Of a stretch of 25,000 bases of DNA, positions 1-7,679 are shown piece after piece. How positions within the stretch are numbered: the stretch's first letter is position 1; every line of letters starts with the position of its first letter. The DNA lies in contig CAZRKL010000022.1 in assembly GCA_964600595.1 (NCBI GenBank), forward strand, positions 1 to 25,000, written 5' to 3'. A program made the position numbers and the translations under genes. Origin of the DNA: DAIOEK01 sp964600595 (lineage in GTDB: Bacteria; Chloroflexota; Anaerolineae; Anaerolineales; Anaerolineaceae). The notes under the pieces were generated by a model. The model was not told the DNA's origin. It did no database searches and worked only from the letters and a program-made list of their open reading frames with translations.

Positions 1-554
1 TCCGCGCTCACCCTGATGAATTAAGACCTGGATCGGCCAAGCAGAGTCGTGAAACAGTTCGTGACTGGGTTAAGGAAAACCACGTTCTTGATTTGGATAA
101 TGTCCATTTTGTTGATGCGACAGAATATCTAAGTTCTTATGAGCTAATTCAAAAATCGAAATTTGTCATGGTCTATAATTCCAGTATCGGTCTGGAAGCA
201 TCGATCCTTGGTCTGCCTGTGCTGGCTGCAGGAAGATCCAGATATACGAAATACCCAACCGTATACTTTCCAGACACTGCAGAGAAGTATTGGTTAATGC
301 TGAGTGAATTTCTCGGGCAAGAATCGATTTGTGTTTCACCTGAACATCGCAAGCAAGCGAGAAGAGTGTTGTTTTATCAACTTTACCGTACTGCCATTCC
401 TTTTGGCGCTTATCTGACAGATGCGCACCGACCGGGTCTTGTGACATTACGGGATATTGATATTCCTGACTTACTCATTGAAAACTCTACCACCATGCGA
501 GTTCTCACAGGTGGGATAATAAAGGGTACTGCCTTCGTGGTGGATGAAGAATGA
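1..554 (+). CDS. Capsule polysaccharide biosynthesis-type glycosyltransferase, C-terminal part (5' truncated by window edge)
   Basis: The reading frame is open from the first full codon at position 3, so the gene begins left of the window; the TTG at 93 is internal. The visible protein opens with a HPDE motif followed by an RPGS segment, and about 50 residues later has YNSSIGLEASILGLPVLAAG. This pair is typical of the nucleotide-sugar-binding half of capsule polysaccharide biosynthesis proteins (KpsC/LipB-like, GT-B fold). The second motif resembles the loop in which a Ser/Thr and a Glu contact the donor. The last ~50 residues carry no recognisable motif. The product is probably a cytoplasmic glycosyltransferase that builds or caps a surface polysaccharide. 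The stop overlaps the next start (ATGA at 551-554), which suggests translational coupling to the sulfotransferase. The exact sugar and family subtype cannot be read from the fragment. Confidence 0.7.
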   Translation, partial: RAHPDELRPGSAKQSRETVRDWVKENHVLDLDNVHFVDATEYLSSYELIQKSKFVMVYNSSIGLEASILGLPVLAAGRSRYTKYPTVYFPDTAEKYWLMLSEFLGQESICVSPEHRKQARRVLFYQLYRTAIPFGAYLTDAHRPGLVTLRDIDIPDLLIENSTTMRVLTGGIIKGTAFVVDEE

Positions 555-1411
555 ACACTTATCTGCGAATAAAACAAAGTGCGAAGATGCTGCGTTGGCA
601 ATTACGCCGTGCCTCAAACTTAGTATCATCTGGCGGCAGGTTGAACCAAATGCCAATTGTTATAGGAAATTCCATGCCAAAATCTGGATCTCATCTGATA
701 ATTCAGATCCTTGAAGGTTTGACCAGAATTGGCCCTTTTGTCAACCCGGGTATGCCTCCTCTTAACAGAGATGAAGACAACAGCATCCTTTCGCCAGATG
801 AGGTTTGTGTAAATATCGCCAGATTAAGACATGGAGATATCGCTTATTGTTATCTTCCTGCAGTTGAGCCTTACTTTGCTGAGTTGACCAAACCTGATCG
901 CGCAGTGATTTTTGTGTATAGAGACCCACGGGATGTGATTATTTCGCATGTGTTTTACGCTACTGAAATGAACACCAACCATAATATGCACAAATATTAC
1001 ACTGAAACGCTCGGTAGCATGGATGAAAGAATCCGAGCGGCAATATTGGGCGTAGATTTGCCGACGAATCCACTTTCACCAATAGCATTAAAATATCAGC
1101 GTTATCTACCCTGGCTTGATCAGCAGTCTATTCTCGCGATGCGGTTTGAGGATCTCATCCTGGACAGAGAAAATGCGTTAAAAAGAATATTAGATTATCT
1201 CTCCAGATATAATTTCACTCCTTCTGTAGATAATCTCACTGCAATTAACTTATTAACAAAAGCAATTGAACCCAAGCGATCCGGGACATTTAGAAAAGGC
1301 AAGCCGGGAAACTGGCGTGATTACTTTACTGATGAATTAATTGAGATATTTAAAAATGAAACCGGAGATTTGTTGCAACGCTTAGGGTATGAATCCTCGC
1401 AGGATTGGTAA
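551..1411 (+). CDS. PAPS-dependent sulfotransferase (first of a tandem pair)
   Basis: This 286-residue protein has the three hallmarks of the sulfotransferase family. The 5'-phosphosulfate-binding loop is PKSGSHL (residues 43-49), where the usual Thr is Ser. The 3'-phosphate-binding motif is YRDPRDV (123-129). The C-terminal FRKGKPGNW (247-255) matches the RKGxxGxW loop that closes over PAPS. It is expected to move sulfate from PAPS to a hydroxyl or amine, here most likely on a sugar given the surrounding glycosyltransferases. The first ~30 residues are basic and could form an amphipathic helix; no signal peptide or membrane segment is seen, so a cytoplasmic or membrane-associated location is inferred. 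The start overlaps the upstream stop by four bases. It is clearly paralogous to the next gene: both share an NPGMP/NSGMP segment after the loop and a YYT...DER region. The acceptor is unknown. Confidence 0.88.
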   Translation: MNTYLRIKQSAKMLRWQLRRASNLVSSGGRLNQMPIVIGNSMPKSGSHLIIQILEGLTRIGPFVNPGMPPLNRDEDNSILSPDEVCVNIARLRHGDIAYCYLPAVEPYFAELTKPDRAVIFVYRDPRDVIISHVFYATEMNTNHNMHKYYTETLGSMDERIRAAILGVDLPTNPLSPIALKYQRYLPWLDQQSILAMRFEDLILDRENALKRILDYLSRYNFTPSVDNLTAINLLTKAIEPKRSGTFRKGKPGNWRDYFTDELIEIFKNETGDLLQRLGYESSQDW

Positions 1412-1417
1412 TTACTT

Positions 1418-2293
1418 ATGCAGAATAGCCTGAGAAGCAACCTGACCCAATTTGCCAAACAACAACGAAGAGTACTTCGAAGAATGCGGCAGCAGTGGAA
1501 GTATCGGTCAATTTCATTGAAGAATGCTCCCATTCTATTCGCGAATTCATTCCCCAAAAGCGGCACGCATTTGCTCACCCAAATAATGGAAGGTTTTCCA
1601 CTTATTGGACCAGCAGTCAACAGCGGGATGCCTGCTGTTGTTATGTATGATGGGGAAACAGGCAGAGAACGCTCCAGGAGCGAGATTCTAAAAGAATTGG
1701 AATTGTTATCTTTTGGAGATACTTCTTACGGACATTTGCATGCTCTCCCCTGGATTCAGGATATCCTCTCTTCAGACAACTTTGCTACAATATTTATTCT
1801 ACGGGACCCGCGGGATGTTGTTGTATCACACGTTCATTATGTTACAGATATCGAACCGAATCATGTCCACCATGCCTACTACACACAGGTGTTACACAGT
1901 TTTGATGAACGATTAAAAACCAGCATCGTGGGCAGACCGGATGCCGCGCATCCATTTCCGGACATTGCGGGGAGGTTTGCCCCATTTGTAGGCTGGCTTG
2001 GCAATGCTGGAGTTTTGACGCTGAAGTATGAAAACTTGATGGCTGATCCACTGACCCTGTCTGAACAGATTCTTGATTATGTCATCAAGCGCGGTTTTCC
2101 AGTGACTATGGAAAAAACCAGAGCTGTGGAAGTGTTAGTTTCAAGAATTAATCCACAAAAATCACCAACGTTTCGCAAAGGCAAGTCTGGTGGCTGGAAA
2201 AATGCATTTACCCAGGAGCATAAGGATATATTCAAAGAAATTGCCGGACAACTATTGATCGATTTGGGCTATGAGAATGACACTAACTGGTAA
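1418..2293 (+). CDS. PAPS-dependent sulfotransferase (second of the tandem pair)
   Basis: This 291-residue protein starts six bases after its paralogue ends. Its sulfotransferase motifs are PKSGTHL (residues 46-52), LRDPRDV (128-134) and FRKGKSGGW (252-260). Unlike the preceding copy it keeps the canonical Thr in the phosphosulfate loop. The N-terminal ~30 residues are strongly basic (RRVLRRMRQQ), again suggesting contact with the membrane surface or an anionic acceptor. The two genes probably arose by tandem duplication and have diverged well beyond simple redundancy, so they may sulfate different sugars or positions. No gene for sulfate activation (ATP sulfurylase, APS kinase) is present in the window, so PAPS must come from elsewhere. 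Membership of the sulfotransferase superfamily is clear; the substrate is inferred only from context. Confidence 0.88.
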   Translation: MQNSLRSNLTQFAKQQRRVLRRMRQQWKYRSISLKNAPILFANSFPKSGTHLLTQIMEGFPLIGPAVNSGMPAVVMYDGETGRERSRSEILKELELLSFGDTSYGHLHALPWIQDILSSDNFATIFILRDPRDVVVSHVHYVTDIEPNHVHHAYYTQVLHSFDERLKTSIVGRPDAAHPFPDIAGRFAPFVGWLGNAGVLTLKYENLMADPLTLSEQILDYVIKRGFPVTMEKTRAVEVLVSRINPQKSPTFRKGKSGGWKNAFTQEHKDIFKEIAGQLLIDLGYENDTNW

Positions 2294-2303
2294 TGGATAA
2301 AAC

Positions 2304-4340
2304 ATGAATCTCAAGCGGATTAACTTTCTTCATCCAATACTTCTTTTGGCAATCCTGATTGGATTAGCAACAGTTTTAGTCGCTTCTGCGTCACCATCCA
2401 TTCTTATGAACTGGTTTAACAATGACGATGGATTTTTCTATTTTAAGGTTGCCCAGAATATCGTTGCTGGAAAAGGGGTAACATTCGATGGGATCAACCC
2501 CACGAATGGTTTTCATCCACTTTGGATGCTGGTGTGTATTCCCATATTTCTTATCCAGACTGATTTGATTCTACCTCTTCGGATAGTTGTAGTTGTTTTT
2601 GGAATTATTCAATTGGGATCTGCAATTGCTTTGTTTGAGGTGCTGAATAAAAAGACAAACCACTGGATCGCTTTTTTTCTGACAGCATCATTCGTGCTTT
2701 CCTGGCTGGTTTATACCAATACCTTTACCGGAGGGTTGGAATCAGCGTTAAGCTTTCTATTTATGATTCTTGTCTGGCGGCAAGCAATTAAGCTGCGGGA
2801 AAACCCTAATCCGACTAAAAAGGATTATCTGATTGCTGGTGTATTAGCCGGGTTGACTGTTCTTGCCCGTTTGGATAATTTTATCTTTGTAGGATTCTTG
2901 AGTGTATGGTTGCTCTTCACAAGGAAGCGGGATGCTGCAATACTCTTGTTGGATGCATTGGCAGCCGTGGTGATAGTGGTGGTGGTCGGCATGAAGTTTA
3001 TTGGTTTCAGAATCCATCCTCATGCCCTGTTTATTCTTATTACCCTGGTTCTTCTACTGGGTACAGGTATTCTTGCGTTATATTTTTCTGGAATGTATTC
3101 GATTCAACAAAAATGGACACAGAAACTGTCAGTTTTTGTGAGGGGTCTTTTGGCTGGTTTGGTAGCTGCGGGTGGTACCGGTTTGATAGTTCTAGCTTTA
3201 GGGCAAAGTGGTATGCTTGAAAGATATTCCAAAACGGTATTACTGGTTGCAGGTTTACTCTGGATTTTTTACACCACGATTGTAAGAAGCTGGCTAGCGA
3301 GTAAGTATCTGATTGACAAATCGCTACCTTCACTAACAATTGGGGAGCAGTGGAAAAACATAAAGGGTTGGTTAGGATCTGCATCTATCTACGCTATTCC
3401 CATAATATTGCTTGTCGGTGGGTATATGATGTGGAGCCAGATAAATTTTGGTACACCCATGCCTGTCAGTGGACAAATAAAACAATGGTGGGGGTCATTG
3501 GGGGCAACGGTTTATGGATCACCAATCTCATCCCTGGCGGATATTAAGTCGTATGGCTTGGGGGACGAGTCTCCTTTTGCCCTTGTATATCAACTTTTTG
3601 ATGTTATTACTCACCAGTTCCAATCCCAGCCATACGCTTCCAGTTTTGCAGCCTTGGGAATTATTGGAATTGTATATTTACTATTAATCGTAAGTGGAAA
3701 ATTGCCTGTATTAATTACTTTGTGGGACCAATTTGGCATCATTCCTTTGTTGCTGGCCACCACATACCGTGTGACTTACTTTTATGTGAGTGGATATGTT
3801 CATATGCGAACCTGGTATTGGACCGTTGAGACTTTTTTCCTGTTCCTGATTATCATCGTTATGGTCATTACCATCGGGCAACGATTAATTGGTAAAAGAT
3901 TTGGGTTGATTGTGGCTGGTACGGCTGCTGGTTTATTGACCATTGCCATTTTGTCCACCACTGCGGTGAACTTGTTCAAGGTTTATCCTCCGAAAAACCA
4001 CGCTGAAGACCCTGGAATCTATCTCATCATTCCTCAAATGCTGGAAGACTTGACACCGCCTGGAGCTGTTATCGGCACGCCTGGGGGAGGAACTGTATCC
4101 TATTTCATAACCAATCGCACCATTGTTAACCTTGACGGGCTGATGAATAGCAAAGAATACTTCCGGGCGTTGCGTAAAGGAGATACATCGGCGCATTTAA
4201 GATCAGTTAACTTGGGCTATGTATATTCAAATAAATATACCTTGCTGGAGACGATGCCGTACCAAAAAGTATTTACTGGATGTGTTAGCCAGGTGGGAGC
4301 GATCTATAAGAAATCTCTTTTTTCCTATAACTGTAATTAG
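2304..4340 (+). CDS. Large membrane GT-C family glycosyltransferase-like protein
   Basis: This 678-residue protein is dominated by hydrophobic segments, the first near residues 10-30. An acidic pair (D41-D42, in NNDDGFFYF) sits in the first extracytoplasmic loop, the usual position of the catalytic acidic residue in GT-C enzymes that use polyprenyl-phosphate sugars (ArnT, PMT, PglB folds). GINPTNGFHPLW (63-74) is a recurrent signature of uncharacterised bacterial proteins of this type. The C-terminal ~120 residues after the last membrane helix form a soluble domain with GTPGGGTVSYF and a VNLDGLMNS stretch, also typical of that group. It probably transfers a sugar from a lipid-phosphate carrier to a glycan or lipid on the outer face of the membrane. 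The start is ten bases after the upstream stop, and the ribosome site is weak. The precise reaction is not known. Confidence 0.72.
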   Translation: MNLKRINFLHPILLLAILIGLATVLVASASPSILMNWFNNDDGFFYFKVAQNIVAGKGVTFDGINPTNGFHPLWMLVCIPIFLIQTDLILPLRIVVVVFGIIQLGSAIALFEVLNKKTNHWIAFFLTASFVLSWLVYTNTFTGGLESALSFLFMILVWRQAIKLRENPNPTKKDYLIAGVLAGLTVLARLDNFIFVGFLSVWLLFTRKRDAAILLLDALAAVVIVVVVGMKFIGFRIHPHALFILITLVLLLGTGILALYFSGMYSIQQKWTQKLSVFVRGLLAGLVAAGGTGLIVLALGQSGMLERYSKTVLLVAGLLWIFYTTIVRSWLASKYLIDKSLPSLTIGEQWKNIKGWLGSASIYAIPIILLVGGYMMWSQINFGTPMPVSGQIKQWWGSLGATVYGSPISSLADIKSYGLGDESPFALVYQLFDVITHQFQSQPYASSFAALGIIGIVYLLLIVSGKLPVLITLWDQFGIIPLLLATTYRVTYFYVSGYVHMRTWYWTVETFFLFLIIIVMVITIGQRLIGKRFGLIVAGTAAGLLTIAILSTTAVNLFKVYPPKNHAEDPGIYLIIPQMLEDLTPPGAVIGTPGGGTVSYFITNRTIVNLDGLMNSKEYFRALRKGDTSAHLRSVNLGYVYSNKYTLLETMPYQKVFTGCVSQVGAIYKKSLFSYNCN

Positions 4341-4345
4341 CCACT

Positions 4346-5923
4346 ATGAATGCGGATGTTAATAAAACCATGAAACCAATCAACAACAATACATCCTACT
4401 TATGGGGAGTTCTCCTTTTAGGTGCATACCCAATTATCTCGTTATACCAATTAAATATTTCAGAAGTTGGGATCGAATATATCATCCGTCCACTCATTGC
4501 GGGCATCCTGATCCCTCTCCTCATCTACGGTATTTTGTCTTTTGTGGTTAAGCAGAACGATAAAGCGTTTGTGATGACTGTTATTACGTACATAATATTG
4601 ACTAGTTATGGTGCGATGTACAATCTGACAAAAGGGTGGCAGCTGGGTTCCTGGATGATAGGACGGCACAGGTTTCTCGTTATCATTGTATTAATTATTC
4701 TCACTGCGATCATTTGGGGAATATGGAAGATCAAACAGCCAGTCATTACAAATCTGGCAAAAATTGCATCTTTGATTTGTGTTGTTCTTATTATTCTTCC
4801 AGTTTTTCAAATTGCCCGAAATTACCAGAAGATTAGATTTCCGATAGTTTCTAATACTACATATGAAGCGTTAGTTTCGACCGCACCAAATTCACTCCCA
4901 GATGTTTACTATTTCCTTTTAGATAGTTACGCAAGGGAAGATTATATTAAAACCAAAATGAAATATGATAATTCCGGTTTTATTGGGCAACTCGAAGAAC
5001 GGGGATTTCAAGTGGCAGATTGCAGCCTCAGCAATTTTACTGCAACAAGACTGTCGTTGAGTAGTTCTTTGAATATGGAATATGTGCAAAATCTGGATGA
5101 TAGCCTTACACCCACCAACAAGGATGCATCAGTTCTGGATACATATATTCAAAACAATCGCGTTGTTAAGTATTTTGAAGATTTGGGTTACACGACCGTA
5201 GCTTACGAAACAGGTTACACTTTTACGGAATTAACTAATTCAGACTATTATATTAGTTTTGTAGCCAACCCCATTACACTGACGAATTTAACTGAATTTG
5301 AAGCGTTGGCGATAAACAATACTATTCTGGCAGCTACCCATAATATTCCTTTTGTTGAGAAAAAACTCGGGTTAAGTTTTCCATACAAAAGTAAATATAA
5401 TCGTCAAAAGTTTATTCTTAATCACATTCCGACTACGCTTGATATTCCAGGACCGAAGTTTTATTTTATTCACCTGGTGACCAATCACCGGCCATATATC
5501 TTTGATTCTGATGGATCGATCCTTGCAGACAAAAATTACTACCTAAACGATGGCGTTCCAGCAGATGAAGATTATTACATTGCAGGTTATCAAAAATCAT
5601 TAGATTTTACCAATCCTCAAATAATCAGCAATGTCGACAAAATCCTCTCGGATAGTAAAGTTGAACCAATCATACTCTTACAGGGAGATCATGGCGTCAG
5701 ATCTCCCGGTCGAATCAGCATATTCCTTTCAATTTACGGACTGTCTGAAAAATCCTTGTTACCCGCGGATCTATCTCCAGTAAACCTGTTCAGGTTAGTG
5801 CTGAATGACCGATTTGGTGAAGGATATCCATTATTGCCTAATCATTACTATTCATCGAACGTAAACAAAGATCCATTTAAATTTGAAGAATTTCCTGTCA
5901 CCAATCCCTGCAAAATATATTGA
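4346..5923 (+). CDS. Membrane-anchored sulfatase/alkaline-phosphatase superfamily protein (paralogue 1)
   Basis: This 525-residue protein has about five N-terminal membrane helices (roughly 20-36, 46-67, 76-90, 108-127, 138-155) followed by a large domain expected to face outward. That domain has alkaline-phosphatase-superfamily landmarks: PDVYYFLLDSY with D193 as a likely metal ligand, a Ser/Thr-rich stretch with T234 as candidate nucleophile, HLVTNHRP (H376, H381), and GDHG (447-450). The formylglycine sulfatase motif C/SxPxR is absent at the nucleophile position. It therefore resembles LtaS- or phosphoethanolamine-transferase-like enzymes more than a true sulfatase. A likely role is transfer or hydrolysis of a phospho-linked substituent on the surface glycan. 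A paralogue lies at 7680-9206. The start follows the previous stop by five bases and lacks a clear ribosome site, so a slightly later ATG (4370) is possible. Confidence 0.75.
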   Translation: MNADVNKTMKPINNNTSYLWGVLLLGAYPIISLYQLNISEVGIEYIIRPLIAGILIPLLIYGILSFVVKQNDKAFVMTVITYIILTSYGAMYNLTKGWQLGSWMIGRHRFLVIIVLIILTAIIWGIWKIKQPVITNLAKIASLICVVLIILPVFQIARNYQKIRFPIVSNTTYEALVSTAPNSLPDVYYFLLDSYAREDYIKTKMKYDNSGFIGQLEERGFQVADCSLSNFTATRLSLSSSLNMEYVQNLDDSLTPTNKDASVLDTYIQNNRVVKYFEDLGYTTVAYETGYTFTELTNSDYYISFVANPITLTNLTEFEALAINNTILAATHNIPFVEKKLGLSFPYKSKYNRQKFILNHIPTTLDIPGPKFYFIHLVTNHRPYIFDSDGSILADKNYYLNDGVPADEDYYIAGYQKSLDFTNPQIISNVDKILSDSKVEPIILLQGDHGVRSPGRISIFLSIYGLSEKSLLPADLSPVNLFRLVLNDRFGEGYPLLPNHYYSSNVNKDPFKFEEFPVTNPCKIY

Positions 5924-5925
5924 TT

Positions 5926-6873
5926 ATGGCAAACCTTCCTTTATGTTCTGTTGTAATCCGGGCGTTCAATGAAGAGAAGTACATTGAACGACTGATTAAT
6001 GGAATCCTGCAACAAACAATAAATTCAATTGAAATCATACTGGTCGATTCGGGATCGACTGATGGCACGCTTGAGATCGTATCACGATATCCTGTGAAAG
6101 TTGTTCATATCCGTCCAGAAGATTTTACTTTTGGCAGATCACTGAATATGGGAATTTCACATGCCACTGCTGATTTTGTTGTTATGGCTAGCGCGCACGT
6201 CTACCCGGTTTATCCCGATTGGTTGGAATCTTTACTTAAACCTTTTGAAGAGTCCAAAGTTGCATTAACCTACGGCAAGCAAAGAGGGTATGAAGGCAGC
6301 AAGTTTTCAGAACATCAAATCTTTGCCCAATGGTTTCCTGATTCACACTTTTCACATCAAACACATCCATTTTGCAATAATGCCAACGCAGCAATCCGTA
6401 AAGCTTTATGGATCGAGACACCGTACGATGAAACGCTACCCGGGTTGGAAGATGTCGATTGGGCAAATCGGATGATTTTACAGGGAAAAACCGTTCAGTA
6501 TGTCCCTGAAGCTGAGATCATCCATATTCACAATGAAACTCCGCGTGGAATTGGCAATCGCTATCTGCGTGAGGCTATGGCATTTAAGAGGATATTTCCG
6601 CAGGAAAGTTTTGGTTTAAGTGATTTATTTCGTTTAATCTGGGTCAATATCATTCATGATCTTCGAAATGCCCGCGAGCAACAAGTTGTTTCGAGGGTGT
6701 GGAGAGAGATTGTCTGGTTCCGGGTGATGCAATTTTGGGGAACTTACCGCGGATATCAACAGTCTGGTCCATTGACCTGGCAATTGCGTCAGCGGTTTTA
6801 TTATCCTGGCGCTTCTGGTGTTCCTGGCAAAAAACCCAACCGTGAAGTTCAACCAATTCAGTATAATGAATAA
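5926..6873 (+). CDS. Family 2 glycosyltransferase (SAH variant)
   Basis: This protein has a GT-A fold. CSVVIRAFNEE at the N-terminus and VDSGSTDGT (residues 40-48) form the nucleotide-sugar-binding start of a GT2 domain. At the position of the usual metal-binding DxD it has ASAHVYP (SAH at 89-91), a variant seen in some rhamnosyltransferase-like GT2 groups. GLEDVDW further on matches the acceptor-side ED motif. No membrane segments are evident, so it is probably cytoplasmic. I place the start at the ATG at 5926 (M-A-N-L-P); a TTG at 5920 is in frame and would overlap the upstream stop by four bases. Neither has a strong ribosome site. It presumably adds one sugar of the repeat unit; donor and acceptor cannot be read from sequence. 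Confidence 0.85.
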   Translation: MANLPLCSVVIRAFNEEKYIERLINGILQQTINSIEIILVDSGSTDGTLEIVSRYPVKVVHIRPEDFTFGRSLNMGISHATADFVVMASAHVYPVYPDWLESLLKPFEESKVALTYGKQRGYEGSKFSEHQIFAQWFPDSHFSHQTHPFCNNANAAIRKALWIETPYDETLPGLEDVDWANRMILQGKTVQYVPEAEIIHIHNETPRGIGNRYLREAMAFKRIFPQESFGLSDLFRLIWVNIIHDLRNAREQQVVSRVWREIVWFRVMQFWGTYRGYQQSGPLTWQLRQRFYYPGASGVPGKKPNREVQPIQYNE

Positions 6874-6889
6874 AAAGTGAGGCAATATT

Positions 6890-7570
6890 ATGCCTGATAA
6901 AAAAATCGCTGTATTAATCCCAATGCGGCATCATTCGCAAAGAGTTCCCGGCAAGAATTACCGTCCGATGGTTGGAAAACCGTTATTCATGCATATTCTG
7001 GATACGCTATTGAATGTTCCTGAAATTTGCGAAATTGCAATTGATACTGATAGTCCAACTATTCTTGAGATGCTGAATAAAGATTATCCGTCTGTTATCA
7101 AAATTGAGAGACCTGAACATCTGCGGGCTGATGATATCCCGATGAATGAAATCCTGATGTATGATATCAACCAGGTGGAAGCAGACTTCTACATGCAAAC
7201 TCATTCCACCAACCCATTATTAACCTCCGGAACCATTTCGAAAGCAATAAACACCTTTCTAAAAAAGTATCCGGCGTACGATTCCATGTTCAGTGTTACC
7301 AGAAGGCAGGTGAGATTCTGGGATGAACTGGGCAGGGCGATTAATCATAATCCGGCAATCCTCATACAAACACAGGACCTACCTCCCGTGTACGAGGAGA
7401 ATTCCTGCTTCTATCTATTTACCCGTGAGAGTTTGGAAATAAAACGGAATCGATTGGGCGATCGTCCGCTGATGTTTGAAATCTCTCCTGAAGAGGCATG
7501 GGATGTTGATGAAGAGATTGATTTTAAAATGGCAGAATTGATGCTTACATTAAGGAATGCTAATAAATAA
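6890..7570 (+). CDS. Acylneuraminate cytidylyltransferase-like protein (CMP-sugar synthetase family)
   Basis: This 226-residue protein matches the CMP-sialate/CMP-KDO synthetase family in length and layout. The N-terminal nucleotide-binding signature is PMRHHSQRVPGKNYRPMVGK (11-30), equivalent to the usual PARGGSKGIPGKN loop. IAIDTDS follows at 49-55, and near the C-terminus D205, D207 and D211 (WDVDEEID) occupy the place of the metal-binding acidic residues. It should couple CTP to a sugar acid, typically a nine- or eight-carbon 2-keto-3-deoxy acid, giving a CMP-sugar donor. The HHSQ replacement of GGSK departs from classical NeuA, so the natural sugar may not be sialic acid; legionaminic-type (PtmB-like), KDO or another acid is possible. 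No synthase (NeuB) or epimerase (NeuC) gene is in the window. The start is supported by a GTGAGG purine-rich site just upstream. Confidence 0.8.
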   Translation: MPDKKIAVLIPMRHHSQRVPGKNYRPMVGKPLFMHILDTLLNVPEICEIAIDTDSPTILEMLNKDYPSVIKIERPEHLRADDIPMNEILMYDINQVEADFYMQTHSTNPLLTSGTISKAINTFLKKYPAYDSMFSVTRRQVRFWDELGRAINHNPAILIQTQDLPPVYEENSCFYLFTRESLEIKRNRLGDRPLMFEISPEEAWDVDEEIDFKMAELMLTLRNANK

Positions 7571-7585
7571 TAATTCCGGCAGGGT

Positions 7586-7591
7586 TATAAT
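7586..7591 (+). promoter_or_regulatory. Candidate -10 element of an internal promoter
   Basis: The 109-base gap between the cytidylyltransferase and the second sulfatase-like gene is the largest in the glycan locus and contains an exact TATAAT. No good TTGACA-like box sits 16-18 bases upstream, so this is a weak candidate for an internal promoter that would drive the second half of the locus. Confidence 0.25.
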
Positions 7592-7611
7592 TCAGAAACT
7601 CTCAATAGGGC

Positions 7612-7643
7612 ACCACAGCGGAAAGCCTTAGTAAAACTGTGGT
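7612..7643 (+). other. Hairpin in intergenic leader
   Basis: ACCACAG (7612-7618) and CTGTGGT (7637-7643) form a perfect seven-base-pair stem with an 18-base loop, 36 bases before the start at 7680. No run of T follows it, so it is not a classical terminator. It could be a small leader structure, an operator-like dyad, or chance. Confidence 0.3.
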
Positions 7644-7679
7644 TTCTGGGATAAATCAATAAGAAAGAATTTTCACACA

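Noticed and set aside
93..554. TTG at 93 as the start of the first gene
   Set aside because: The same frame is open back to position 3 and encodes a conserved HPDE motif, so the gene is truncated by the window edge.
7612..7643. Hairpin as an intrinsic terminator
   Set aside because: No T run follows the stem, the loop is 18 bases, and the stem has only seven base pairs.
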